Shown here piece after piece: positions 43,510 through 52,864 of a DNA stretch of 64,000 nucleotides. Under the pieces are notes generated by a model. It searched no databases and was not told the DNA's origin. It saw only the letters and a list, made by a program, of their open reading frames with translations. Positions within the stretch are counted from its first letter, which is position 1; every line of letters begins with the position of its first letter. A program made the translations under genes and the position numbers. Origin of the DNA: Mucilaginibacter sp. (GTDB lineage Bacteria; Bacteroidota; Bacteroidia; Sphingobacteriales; Sphingobacteriaceae); assembly GCF_025362475.1 (NCBI RefSeq), contig NZ_JANYGH010000002.1, positions 1 to 64,000 on the forward strand, in the 5' to 3' direction.

Positions 43510-44685
43510 ATGAAAATGCACGAAAAAAAGCACTTTTTATTATACGGCCTCGCGCTGTCGTTGTTTATGGGCTGTAATGGGCCGGCGGAGACGAAGACTG
43601 CCAACACCGATTCCACATCGGTAGTAAAAGCCGCAATACCCGATGCCAAAAATTTTGAAAGCGAAGTAAATGGTAAAGCCGTTAAACTATATACCTTGAA
43701 AAACAGCAAGGGTGCCAGCGTTGCCATTACCAATTACGGTGGCCGCATTGTAAGCCTGATGGTTCCGGATAAAAAAGGTACACTGACAGATGTAGTTTTG
43801 GGTTACGATAGTTTAAAAACTTACCAAAAACCAAAAGAGCCCTATTTTGGCGCTATCATAGGCAGGTATGGTAATCGTATAGGTAAAGGAAAATTCACGC
43901 TTGAAGGCAAACCATATCAATTGGATATTAATGATGGCGTTAATACCCTGCATGGCGGGTTTAAAGGTTTTTATGCACAGGTGTTTGATGCCACACAGGT
44001 TGATGACAAAACACTTAACCTTACCTATGTATCTAAAGATGGCGAAGGTGGTTATCCAGGAACGTTAACCGTTAAAGTAGCATATACCCTTACCGATGAT
44101 AATGCCGTTAAAATTGAGTATACCGCAACTACTGATAAAACAACTATTGTAAACTTAACCAACCACGCTTACTTTAACCTGAACGGCGCGGGCAGCAGTA
44201 CCATCCTCAATAATATTGCAAAAATTGATGCGGATAATATTACCCCGGTTGATGTTACGCTGATACCAACAGGGAAATTGCAGGCAGTAAAAAATACTCC
44301 ATTTGATTTTACTACCGCAAAAGCTATCGGCACCAATATTAATGACAAAGACGATCAACTGAATAACGGTAAAGGTTATGATCATAATTTCGCGCTGAAC
44401 AAGCATGATGCCACACAATCTGTAGCTACCATCAGCAGCTCCGAAACTGGTATCGTGATGGATATTTATACTGATGAACCAGGTTTGCAGTTTTATACCG
44501 GTAATTTTTTAACCGGAAAAACCAACGATGGTAAAGGTGGTAAGGCTTATGCGTACCGGTCAGCATTTTGTGTAGAGACCCAGCATTTTCCGGATGCGCC
44601 AAATCAGCCTGCTTTTGCATCAACTGTATTAAAGCCGGGGCAAACCTATCATACAGCAACCACATACAAATTTGCAGGTAAATAA
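43510..44685 (+). CDS. galM: Aldose 1-epimerase lipoprotein
   Basis: A 391-residue mutarotase with a lipobox (LSLFMGC), so it is lipid-anchored outside the cytoplasm. Family motifs are GAIIGRYGNRIGKGKFTLEGK, NTLHGGFKGF, VNLTNHAYFNL (catalytic His) and FCVETQHFPDAPN (catalytic Glu). It interconverts sugar anomers and would speed supply of the L-arabinose anomer that the importer or isomerase accepts. It is the first plus-strand gene of the arabinan locus, 53 bases before the sigma-factor gene. Confidence 0.93.
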   Translation: MKMHEKKHFLLYGLALSLFMGCNGPAETKTANTDSTSVVKAAIPDAKNFESEVNGKAVKLYTLKNSKGASVAITNYGGRIVSLMVPDKKGTLTDVVLGYDSLKTYQKPKEPYFGAIIGRYGNRIGKGKFTLEGKPYQLDINDGVNTLHGGFKGFYAQVFDATQVDDKTLNLTYVSKDGEGGYPGTLTVKVAYTLTDDNAVKIEYTATTDKTTIVNLTNHAYFNLNGAGSSTILNNIAKIDADNITPVDVTLIPTGKLQAVKNTPFDFTTAKAIGTNINDKDDQLNNGKGYDHNFALNKHDATQSVATISSSETGIVMDIYTDEPGLQFYTGNFLTGKTNDGKGGKAYAYRSAFCVETQHFPDAPNQPAFASTVLKPGQTYHTATTYKFAGK

Positions 44686-44738
44686 GCTTCTTATAAATAA
44701 TTGTAGTTCCATAGTTTGATTATTATACCCTGATTGAG

Positions 44739-45332
44739 ATGAGCGAGACCGAAATAAAATATCTGCTTAATGATATTGCTTTGTATAATAACCGGGCATC
44801 TTTCAAAAAGCTATACCTGTTTTATTACTCTAAATTATTTTGGTTTGCCAAATCGTTTGTAAAAAATGATGAAGCTGCTGAGGAGATCATTGATGATGTA
44901 TTTTTGAACCTGTGGGTGCAGCGCCAGAGGCTAACCGAAATTAATAACTTTAGTAATTATTGCTATGTTTCGGTTAAAAACAAATCCTTAACCCACATCT
45001 CCAAGGCCCAATTAAACCAGGTAAATATTGATGATGTAAAAATAGAGATCATTGATTCGGCGGCAACCGGCGAAGACAGGCTTATTTGCGGGGATGTTAC
45101 TAAAGTTATTAATAATTCGCTGAACAAACTATCTGACCAATGCAAGGTGGTTTTTAAGCTGGTAAAAGAGGATGGCCTAAAATACAGGGAAGTTGCCGAG
45201 CTTTTAAACCTCTCCATAAAAACTGTGGAATATCATATGGGTAACGCGCTGAAACAGATTTCATCGGGTATAGCGAACGCTCAAAAGAACGCTACCATAG
45301 CGCAAGGAAAAGCATTTTCAGAAAAAAGATAA
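44739..45332 (+). CDS. ECF-type RNA polymerase sigma factor
   Basis: A 197-residue sigma-70 factor of the Bacteroidota ECF type. Region 2 is LYLFYYSKLFWFAKSFVKNDEAAEEIIDDVFLNLWVQ and region 4 is LSDQCKVVFKLVKEDGLKYREVAELLNLSIKTVEYHMGNAL. It is separated from its probable anti-sigma factor (FecR at 46504) by 1.17 kb of repeat-filled DNA. It should direct transcription of the SusCD genes when the anti-sigma factor releases it. Confidence 0.92.
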   Translation: MSETEIKYLLNDIALYNNRASFKKLYLFYYSKLFWFAKSFVKNDEAAEEIIDDVFLNLWVQRQRLTEINNFSNYCYVSVKNKSLTHISKAQLNQVNIDDVKIEIIDSAATGEDRLICGDVTKVINNSLNKLSDQCKVVFKLVKEDGLKYREVAELLNLSIKTVEYHMGNALKQISSGIANAQKNATIAQGKAFSEKR

Positions 45333-45404
45333 TTGTTGAATCTGTTTTATGCTCATGGATGGTTCAGTTCGGATACAGCATGCAATTAATACTTATTTCG
45401 GGGT

Positions 45405-45459
45405 AATTCCATTTATACAAGGCAATAATGCTTAGTGAATTCCATTTATACAAGGCAAT
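45405..45459 (+). repeat. Two 22-bp direct repeats
   Basis: AATTCCATTTATACAAGGCAAT occurs at 45405-45426 and again, exactly, at 45438-45459 (period 33). It lies in the non-coding stretch after the sigma-factor gene. Confidence 0.8.
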
Positions 45460-45480
45460 GTGATTAATTGAGCCCATTTA

Positions 45481-45546
45481 GCCTCTGGTCGGTGTTTTCA
45501 CCGCATCAGCCTGAGGTCTGGATATTGAATCTAATATCCGATTACA
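45481..45546 (+). repeat. 66-bp direct repeat, first copy
   Basis: The block beginning GCCTCTGGTCGGTGTTTTCA and ending CTAATATCCGATTACA is repeated at 46212-46277 with four mismatches. Its part 45486-45505 is also present as an exact 20-bp inverted copy at 45616-45635, bounding a 150-bp unit. Confidence 0.85.
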
Positions 45547-45641
45547 ACCGTAACAATTTTACTGATAACAGTGGCTGTTAAGGCCTTTTTGGAAAACGAG
45601 ATCATCAACAAATGGTGCGGTGAAAACACCGACCATAAGCT

Positions 45642-45761
45642 AAACTATCTGACAATGCAAGGTGTTTTTTAAGCTGGTAAAAGAGGAGGCTTTAAATACT
45701 GGGAAGTTGCCGAGCTTTTAAACATATAGGCAACGCGCTGAAGAGGGTGGCAAACGGCATT
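45642..45761 (+). pseudogene. Truncated copy of the ECF sigma factor region 4 coding sequence
   Basis: This stretch matches the 3' part of the intact sigma gene (about 45125-45275) over many blocks: AAACTATCTGAC.AATGCAAGGTG, TTTTTAAGCTGGTAAAAGAGGA, GGGAAGTTGCCGAGCTTTTAAAC and CAACGCGCTGAA. About 30 bases that encode the recognition helix are missing and the frame is broken. It is a decayed duplication. Confidence 0.8.
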
Positions 45762-46211
45762 GCCGGTTTCGAGTACCCCCGCTGTTCGAGTCGGAGACTT
45801 CGAACCACTATATCTGTAGTTTCCAGACTACAGGATGTCTAAAACAAACAATCAACATCGATAATACCATCAATTCCCACAGCAAGAAGTCTCATATCGG
45901 TCATCTCAAATCTTATCATGGCGTTACCTGCGGCCCGCGCTTTACGCTTATACTGCACAGGCCTTAGCCACATTGGCCGGTATCCGCTACAATCGCTAAC
46001 GCAAACTTTAAGTAGATAGAAATGCTCAGGCAGGATCTACCTGTTTGTAGCAAACAAACAAAAAAAAAATAAAATTTGCGCCGTAGGTGCAACCCTAAAC
46101 TTGCAAAGTAACCAACATACCGGCAAAGGGTAACCTCTACGAGGCAAGGGTTAATGGCGTGGTTTTTCTACAAACAGGTAGCACCTAACGGTGCAGGCTA
46201 CTCATTTTTTA

Positions 46212-46277
46212 GCCTCTGGCCGGTGTTTTCATCGCACCAGCCTGAGGTCTGGATATTGCATCTAATATCCGATTACA
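46212..46277 (+). repeat. 66-bp direct repeat, second copy
   Basis: It matches 45481-45546 at 62 of 66 positions. The whole gap 45333-46503 holds this repeat pair, the 22-bp repeats, the sigma-gene remnant and A-rich sequence with GTAGC/GCTAC hairpin-like pieces. A 69-codon frame at 46154-46363 falls over the repeat and is not considered real. Confidence 0.8.
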
Positions 46278-46503
46278 CCCCCGCACATTTACAATATGAA
46301 GACATGCCGCGTAGCGGCTACCTGTTTGTAGCACAAAAATTCAAATGTTTCTTTGCTCCATAGGAGCTACCCTTCTTTCTACATAAAATATTTAAACCCG
46401 ATTCCCACGGGGTGATGTGTCATTTTATCCTTTTTAAAATAATTTTCATTTTTCGCCAGGGTATTTTCATTAGTTACAGTCTTTATGATTAGAGCCGTAA
46501 ATA

Positions 46504-47598
46504 ATGATTAATAATATTTGGATACTTATTGGTAAAAAGTTAAGTGGTGAGGCTACCGCCGAAGAATTGCTTGAACTTGAAGAACTGCTACAGCAAGGGG
46601 TTGCAGACCAGTATCCGCTTGCTCAATTGGAAGAGATCTGGAAAAGAGAGCACCAGAAAACAGCAGCGGGAAAGTTAGATGCTAAATGGCTGGCCTTTGA
46701 AACTAAACTTGATAATGCCGATAAGTTAGAATCGGAAGAAGTTTCACAATCGGAAGATACTGAACAGCTTAAGCCGAAATTGGGTATTATGAAATTCCTT
46801 AAAATTATTTCATTTGTTGTAGCGGCCTGTTTTGCGCTGGTTTTTATAATGTTCAATAAAAAGAATGTTATAGATAACCACAAAACCAACCAGATTATGG
46901 CGCCGCAAAACGGCATTAGTAAAATTCAATTGCCAGATGGTAGCAAGGTGTGGCTAAACTCTGGCAGTAAATTAGTTTATGGAGCAAATTATGGCGCCGA
47001 ACAAAGAGCGGTATACCTTGTAGGCGAGGCTTTGTTTGATGTTGAAAAAGACCCCGATCATCCTTTTATAGTTACTACGTCAACCATCAGCATTAAGGTA
47101 TTGGGTACCAAATTTAATGTAAGGGCATACGCCACCGATAAAACATCAGAAACTTCATTGTTAAGGGGACGCATTGAACTGACCGTTTTAAAAAATCCCG
47201 AAAAGAAGATCATTTTAAAAGCAGCTGATAAGGTTACAATTAATAATGAGCAACTATTTGTTAACGGTAAAGCGGCTATTTCATCTAAAGGCGGGATAGT
47301 AGAAGAAATTCCTTTAATGGCCTTAAGCAGGATTCACCTGGCTAAAAAGGATACTTTACCATCAGAGGCATTATGGATTGAGAATAAACTTGCTTTTGAT
47401 GCCGAAGATTTTGAAAGCCTTTCCAAAAAGCTGGAACGCCGCTATAATGTGACCATCAGCTTTAAAGATGAGGAGTTTAAAAAGTTAAGATTTACCGGTA
47501 AGTTTCAAAATGAATCTATCGGTAAAGCCTTAAGAGCCCTGCAGTCCGCCACTTATTTCCGTTATAAAACCGACAATAATCAAATTTTAATTTATTGA
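46504..47598 (+). CDS. FecR-type anti-sigma factor
   Basis: A 364-residue single-pass protein. The cytoplasmic N-terminus (about 1-95) binds the sigma factor, a membrane helix spans about 97-116, and the periplasmic FecR domain carries GISKIQLPDGSKVWLNSGSKLVYG and GEALFDVEKDPDHPFIVTTSTISIKVLGTKFNV. A C-terminal DUF4974/STN-like module (KLERRYNVTISFKDEEFKKLRFTGKF) follows. It relays the substrate-loaded state of the SusC protein (which has an N-terminal STN domain) to the ECF sigma factor. Confidence 0.92.
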   Translation: MINNIWILIGKKLSGEATAEELLELEELLQQGVADQYPLAQLEEIWKREHQKTAAGKLDAKWLAFETKLDNADKLESEEVSQSEDTEQLKPKLGIMKFLKIISFVVAACFALVFIMFNKKNVIDNHKTNQIMAPQNGISKIQLPDGSKVWLNSGSKLVYGANYGAEQRAVYLVGEALFDVEKDPDHPFIVTTSTISIKVLGTKFNVRAYATDKTSETSLLRGRIELTVLKNPEKKIILKAADKVTINNEQLFVNGKAAISSKGGIVEEIPLMALSRIHLAKKDTLPSEALWIENKLAFDAEDFESLSKKLERRYNVTISFKDEEFKKLRFTGKFQNESIGKALRALQSATYFRYKTDNNQILIY

Positions 47599-47666
47599 TA
47601 ATTAATCATTTAACTAATTAATTAAATAGCCTATGCTTATATAAGTATCTAAACTAAAACCAAAAA

Positions 47667-47694
47667 ACGGGGAAATGTTGACGCATCCCCCCGT
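47667..47694 (+). promoter_or_regulatory. Hairpin in the leader of the SusC gene
   Basis: ACGGGG (47667-47672) pairs with CCCCGT (47689-47694). Inside, ATG pairs with CAT across a six-base loop. It lies about 70 bases before the SusC ATG, between the FecR and SusC genes. No T tract follows, so it is more likely a leader structure or operator than a terminator. Confidence 0.35.
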
Positions 47695-47762
47695 GTATGT
47701 GGTAAAAGTTAACTACCAGCCCTTTAGAAAACCAAATAGTTAAACAACCTTAATGCTAAATT

Positions 47763-50700
47763 ATGAAAAAAAATGTACCCCGCATTAACCAAGTGCGGTT
47801 AAACCAATTTTTGAAAATCTTTTTTATGTGTAAATTTATCCTTGCCCTGGTGATCATGTCATCGCTACAGGCTTTTGCAAAAGGATATGGCCAGAGTATA
47901 ATAAACGTCAATTTCCAGAATGTTACCTTGAAAAAGGCATTTAAAGAAATTGAAAAAAAATCTGACTACCGCTTTTTGTACAATGATGATATACTGGCTA
48001 AAAATGTTTTGCCTGCAAGCCTGAATGTTACCAACGCATCGCTTGATGAAACTATGACTGCCTTGCTTGCCAAAACCAACCTGGTATACAAGTTAAGCGA
48101 CAATAACCTGGTAATACTTTCAGAAAAAGGCGGTATCGTTTCCGTGCTTACCATTACTGGAAGGGTAACAGACGAAAGCGACCTGCCATTGCCTGGAGTA
48201 AGCATCAAAGTAAAAGGAGCTGCTGCGGGCGCCCAAACCGATGTTCAGGGTAAATATGTTTTAAACATCCCGGATGCCAGGGCCAGCAATGTGGTGCTTG
48301 TGTTTTCGTTTGTGGGCTACGCAACCCAGGAGGTGCCGTTAAATGGCAATTCGGTGCTTAACGTGCAGCTTAAGGCCGCGTCAAATTCATTAAACGAGGT
48401 TATCGTTGTTGGTTACGGTACGCAGAAGAAAGAAAATCTTACCGGCTCTGTTACCGTTGTAAACGTTAAAGATGCCACTAAACGTAGCACACCGGATATT
48501 GCCAGGGCATTGCAAGGCCAGGTAGCCGGTGTACAGGTAAATGGCTCTGGTGTACCCGGCGAAGGCGTATCTATTCGCATCCGCGGGGTAAGCTCATTAA
48601 TTAATAACAACCCGCTTTATATTATTGATGGCGTGCCAACTATGGAACCCTTTGATTTTCCTCCCGGCGATATTGAAAGTCTGCAGGTTATAAAGGATGC
48701 ATCAGCAGGGGCAATCTATGGTTTTCGCGGAGCCAACGGAGTGATCATTATCACCACCAAAAAAGGAAAAAACGGCCCGATGAAAATTAACTATAATGGT
48801 TATTTCGGCTTTCAAAAAAATCCTAAAACACTATCGGTTACCGATAGGATAGGCTACCAGAAAATTGCCGATGCTGCCGAAACAAATGCCGGCTTATCCC
48901 TGGCGCCAGGCAATGATCCAACCTCAAGTAAATTCATCAGTAATGTAAATACCGACTGGCAAAAATCTGGTTTCAGAACCGGCTATACCCAAAGTCATGA
49001 CCTGGGTCTATCCGGCGGTAATGAAACCATGAACTATAATGTCGCTTTTGATTATTTTAACCAAACGGGTACTACTGTTTCGGGGCCGGCTTATACCCGT
49101 TATAACCTGAGCGGTAATATACAGGGTAAAAAAGGCATTGTATCTTTTGGTACCAAGTTTGCCTACACCGAAGGTGATTATAATAACCTGGCCTACCCGC
49201 ACTTGCATGGTACCGGTAACCAGATTGTTGATTTGGTTACAGCCATCCCAACTATGCCTATTCTTGACCCTAATCGCGTTGGTGGTTACGGGGGTGTTGA
49301 TCAAAATACCCAAAGAGCCATCTCGCTAAATATTATCGGTGTAAATAATTTGTTAAACAGCACCGGCCAGCGTAACCGTATGCTGGCATCTGCCTGGATG
49401 GAAGTTGAAATTGTTAAAAATCTGAAATACCGTTTAAGCGGAAGTTATGACCGTAACGATTTTAAAAACACTTATTTTGATCCTATTTATGACCTGGGCT
49501 GGTTTTACCCAAACACAACAGCTTATTACAGCGATGCCCGTGGCAATTACTATACAGCACTTATTGAAAATACATTAAGCTATAAACTAAGCATCCACAA
49601 GCATAATATTGAGTTGCTTGCAGGTACTGCTTACCAAAAAGATAAGAATGATAACCTTACCGGTGTAGCGTATAACCTGCCGCAGCCTTACCTGTTTGCA
49701 TTTAATAACGTGAGCAATACGGTCGATAAAACAGTATTTAGCGATAGTAACCTGCGCAAATTTTATTCGCCCATATTTGGCCGTGTCAACTACAACTACG
49801 ATGATCGTTACCTGTTAACCGCAAACTACAGGCGCGATGGTACATCGCAACTGCCATCATACAACCGTTTTGGTAATTTTGCCGGTGTATCTGTGGGCTG
49901 GAACATTGCTAAAGAAAAATTCCTGCACCTGCCGGATGCCGTTTCTCAGTTAAAAATAAAAGCGGGCTACGGTACTTTGGGTAACGTGAACGCGCTTCCG
50001 TTTTATCCTTACCAGTCCGTGGTTAATGCAAATGCGAGCTATGTGTTTGGTAATACCCTGGCATCGGGCGCAACCCAAACCCAGGTGTTTGACCAAACCA
50101 ACAAATGGGAGCAAAAACGCACTACCAACATAGGGTTAGATCTGAGCTTATTCCATGATCAGTTAGCATTTTCATCAGAGTATTATGTCAATAAAATTAT
50201 AGGCATCCTTTTACCAGTTCCAATTCCTATTTCGGTTGGTGCAATTAATACACCGCTGGTTAACGCTGCATCGTTCACCAATAAGGGTATCGAGTTTACA
50301 GTAACGTACCGCAGCAGGGATACCGGACCGTTTAATTACACCATCAGCGCCAACGCGTCGACAGTTAAAAATAAGGTATTATCATTAGGTAATGGCGGTA
50401 ACCCAATTTATGGTGCTTACAGCAAAACCGAGGTTGGTGGCCAGGTTGGTCAGCTCTACGCGTTTAAAACCGAAGGTATTTTTAAAGATGCTGCCGATGT
50501 AGCCGCGCATGCCACCCAAACTGGTGCCGTACCGGGCGATATTAAATTTGTTGATACCAACGGCGATCATATCATTAACGATGCCGACCGTGTTTACTTA
50601 GGCTCGGCCATTCCAAAATTGTACTATGGTTTTAACTTAAGCGCCAACTATAAAAACATTGATGCATCGGTATTTATACAGGGTAACTACGGCAGTAAAA

Positions 50701-51107
50701 TAGCCAATGGTGTTTACCAGTCATTAATGACCGGGCAATATACTAATGCCAGTACCGATGAGCTTAACTTTTGGACACCTGCAAACACCAACACCAATGT
50801 GCCAAGGCCGGTAATTGGTGATCCTAATGCCAATAACCGCAACTCGGACAGGTTTATACAAAGTGGTTCATACGCGCGCCTGCAAACCGCTCAGTTAGGT
50901 TACACGCTGCCAGCATCGCTATTAAACCGTACACATGTGTTCAGGAGTTTCAGGATCTATCTGTCAGGTCAAAACCTGTATACCATAACTAAGTACAAAG
51001 GTTTCGACCCCGATTTTATTAACGATGGTACTATTAACCGCGGTTTCGACTATGGTTCATTCCCTAACCCGCGTACATTATTAGTTGGTTTACAGGTAGG
51101 GCTATAA
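47763..51107 (+). CDS. susC: SusC/RagA family TonB-linked outer-membrane receptor with STN domain
   Basis: A 1,114-residue protein. A long n-region and signal peptide end near QAFAKG. Then come an STN signalling domain (about 48-118, INVNFQNVTLKKAFKEIEKKSDYRFLY), a carboxypeptidase-like domain (about 130-210, ITGRVTDESDLPLPGVSIKVKG), a plug (about 215-330, NEVIVVGYGTQKKENLTGSV; SIRIRGVSSLINNNPLYIIDGVP) and a 22-strand barrel. The STN domain marks it as a receptor that signals through FecR to the ECF sigma factor. Within this locus the ligand is likely arabinan oligosaccharide. Confidence 0.95.
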   Translation: MKKNVPRINQVRLNQFLKIFFMCKFILALVIMSSLQAFAKGYGQSIINVNFQNVTLKKAFKEIEKKSDYRFLYNDDILAKNVLPASLNVTNASLDETMTALLAKTNLVYKLSDNNLVILSEKGGIVSVLTITGRVTDESDLPLPGVSIKVKGAAAGAQTDVQGKYVLNIPDARASNVVLVFSFVGYATQEVPLNGNSVLNVQLKAASNSLNEVIVVGYGTQKKENLTGSVTVVNVKDATKRSTPDIARALQGQVAGVQVNGSGVPGEGVSIRIRGVSSLINNNPLYIIDGVPTMEPFDFPPGDIESLQVIKDASAGAIYGFRGANGVIIITTKKGKNGPMKINYNGYFGFQKNPKTLSVTDRIGYQKIADAAETNAGLSLAPGNDPTSSKFISNVNTDWQKSGFRTGYTQSHDLGLSGGNETMNYNVAFDYFNQTGTTVSGPAYTRYNLSGNIQGKKGIVSFGTKFAYTEGDYNNLAYPHLHGTGNQIVDLVTAIPTMPILDPNRVGGYGGVDQNTQRAISLNIIGVNNLLNSTGQRNRMLASAWMEVEIVKNLKYRLSGSYDRNDFKNTYFDPIYDLGWFYPNTTAYYSDARGNYYTALIENTLSYKLSIHKHNIELLAGTAYQKDKNDNLTGVAYNLPQPYLFAFNNVSNTVDKTVFSDSNLRKFYSPIFGRVNYNYDDRYLLTANYRRDGTSQLPSYNRFGNFAGVSVGWNIAKEKFLHLPDAVSQLKIKAGYGTLGNVNALPFYPYQSVVNANASYVFGNTLASGATQTQVFDQTNKWEQKRTTNIGLDLSLFHDQLAFSSEYYVNKIIGILLPVPIPISVGAINTPLVNAASFTNKGIEFTVTYRSRDTGPFNYTISANASTVKNKVLSLGNGGNPIYGAYSKTEVGGQVGQLYAFKTEGIFKDAADVAAHATQTGAVPGDIKFVDTNGDHIINDADRVYLGSAIPKLYYGFNLSANYKNIDASVFIQGNYGSKIANGVYQSLMTGQYTNASTDELNFWTPANTNTNVPRPVIGDPNANNRNSDRFIQSGSYARLQTAQLGYTLPASLLNRTHVFRSFRIYLSGQNLYTITKYKGFDPDFINDGTINRGFDYGSFPNPRTLLVGLQVGL

Positions 51108-51136
51108 TTATTGATTCACATTAAACATTAAGTATA

Positions 51137-52696
51137 ATGAAAAATATATATATGAAAACTGTAGTTGCAATATTGGCACTATCGGCTTTTATCACGGGTT
51201 GTAAAAAAGGAGATCTGGATACCATAAACCCAAACGCGCAAACCACCCAAACCTTTTGGCAAAATGCCAGTGACGCGGTTAAAGGGATTAATGCCGCCTA
51301 CGGAAGTTTAATTATTGATGGCTCGTACATGCGCTTTTCGCCAATAGTGGAAAACACCAGGGGCGATGATGCTACAAGCTATAGCCCATGGGATCAGATC
51401 TACAACATGGGTAAGTTTAACATGCAAAGCACCGGTGATGGTGTACTGTTTTCATGGACAGCTTACTACCAGGGCATTTTGCGTGCTAATGAGGTGCTAA
51501 AATATGTGCCGGCTATTAATATGGATGCCGATTTGAAAAAAAGGGTACTGGGCCAGGCTTATTTCCTGCGTGGCCTATATTATTTCCATTTGGCCGATTT
51601 TTATAAAAACGTGCCAATGCCTTTGGTGCCTGCCGGATCAAGCACAGATTATTTTCAAAAACAACAAACACAGGACGTAGTTTGGGCGCAGGTGATCAGT
51701 GATTTTAAAGCTGCCAAAGATCTGCTGCCTGCAAGTTACACCACTTTAACCACCGCTGATAACCAGGTTGGCCGTGCTACAAAAGGAGCCGCCGCGGCTT
51801 TTCTGGGTAAAACTTACCTGTTCACAAAAAAATATGCCGAAGCTGCTGCCGAATTTAAATCGGTTATTGATTTGGGTGTTTATAGTTTGGTGCCTAATTA
51901 TTACGACAACTTTTTTGCTAACAACGAAAACAACGCCGAATCAATATTCGAAGTGCAGTTTTCGAGGGATGCCGGAGGTACTGACCTGGGCTGGGGTGGC
52001 GATCCATCATCAGGATGGGGACGTACATCTTCCAGGGCCATTACTTTTGGCGCGGCAAGCTTCGGCTTTACCGATGTGCAGCCAACACCTGTATTATACA
52101 ATGAATATTTAGAAGAAAAAACAACCACGGGCGCTGTTGACCCGCGTTTGGATGTAACCATGTATTACAACAAACCAGGCGAAAGGCTGTATAACCAATC
52201 CTTTGCAGCAAGATATGCAGGCAGTTCATCATTAAACGCCCTGTTTTGCCACAAATATGAAAATGGTGATAGCGGACAGAATGATGAGTACGACTGGAGA
52301 TCGGGTATTAATGAAAGGCTGATGCGCTACGCCGATGTATTACTCATGTATGCCGAGTGTTTAAATGAATTGGGCCAAACATCAGATGCCTATCCGTTTA
52401 TACAACAGGTGCGCGGTCGTGCGGGTTTACCAAACCTGGCAACAGTTAAGCCAAACCTTACCCAGGCGCAAATGCGCGATCAGATTGGCCATGAACGTTT
52501 CCTGGAGTTTTCTTTGGAGGGACACCGTTTTGACGATATCCGTCGCTGGGGCTGGTTGCAGGATGCCACCAAACTGGCCTGGTTAAAAACAAGAGATCCG
52601 GAATTTAATACTTATACACCTGGAAAAGAGTATTTACCAATACCACTTACCGAAGTGCAAACCAATACAGGTTTAGTACAAAATACGGGTTATTAA
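51137..52696 (+). CDS. susD: SusD/RagB family surface glycan-binding lipoprotein
   Basis: A 519-residue lipoprotein (lipobox FITGC). The SusD fold is helix-rich with TPR-like repeats: FLRGLYYFHLADFYKNVPMPL and the C-terminal RFLEFSLEGHRFDDIRRWG and EYLPIPLTEVQTN endings. It starts 29 bases after the SusC gene and forms with it the outer-membrane import complex. An in-frame ATG five codons in (51152) is an equally possible start. Confidence 0.95.
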   Translation: MKNIYMKTVVAILALSAFITGCKKGDLDTINPNAQTTQTFWQNASDAVKGINAAYGSLIIDGSYMRFSPIVENTRGDDATSYSPWDQIYNMGKFNMQSTGDGVLFSWTAYYQGILRANEVLKYVPAINMDADLKKRVLGQAYFLRGLYYFHLADFYKNVPMPLVPAGSSTDYFQKQQTQDVVWAQVISDFKAAKDLLPASYTTLTTADNQVGRATKGAAAAFLGKTYLFTKKYAEAAAEFKSVIDLGVYSLVPNYYDNFFANNENNAESIFEVQFSRDAGGTDLGWGGDPSSGWGRTSSRAITFGAASFGFTDVQPTPVLYNEYLEEKTTTGAVDPRLDVTMYYNKPGERLYNQSFAARYAGSSSLNALFCHKYENGDSGQNDEYDWRSGINERLMRYADVLLMYAECLNELGQTSDAYPFIQQVRGRAGLPNLATVKPNLTQAQMRDQIGHERFLEFSLEGHRFDDIRRWGWLQDATKLAWLKTRDPEFNTYTPGKEYLPIPLTEVQTNTGLVQNTGY

Positions 52697-52719
52697 GTAA
52701 TAGCGAAAAGTAACGGGAT

Positions 52720-52845
52720 AGTGCGATTCCTTCCTTGGGGAAGGGGAGGTAGGGGTTTAATCAGGCGGGTCAATCGCTCGTATAAACCCCTCCCTGCCAT
52801 CGCACATAACCCCATTCACCCCTCCCGTTGGGAGGGAATTAAAAC
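52720..52845. repeat. GC-rich intergenic repeat with CCTCCC/GGGAGG arms
   Basis: The stretch between SusD and the GH43 gene contains inverted pieces: CCTTCCTTGGGGAAGGGG on the left and CCCCTCCCGTTGGGAGGG on the right, and GTAGGGGTTT/AAACCCCTCCCTG. It is the GC-rich palindromic kind commonly scattered in these genomes and is not coding. Confidence 0.55.
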
Positions 52846-52864
52846 AAAAGGTTAAGAAAGCAAG

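Noticed and set aside
46154..46363. 69-codon frame
   Set aside because: It covers the second copy of a 66-bp direct repeat and ends without domain features; most likely repeat-derived.
45333..46503. Possible insertion sequence between the sigma and FecR genes
   Set aside because: No transposase frame and no terminal inverted repeats with target duplications were seen; a decayed duplication explains the repeats better.
47689..47705. Fourth AraR-type site before the SusC gene (GTGTAtgtggTAAAA)
   Set aside because: Only the left half matches; the right half differs at two of five positions, so the palindrome is not supported.
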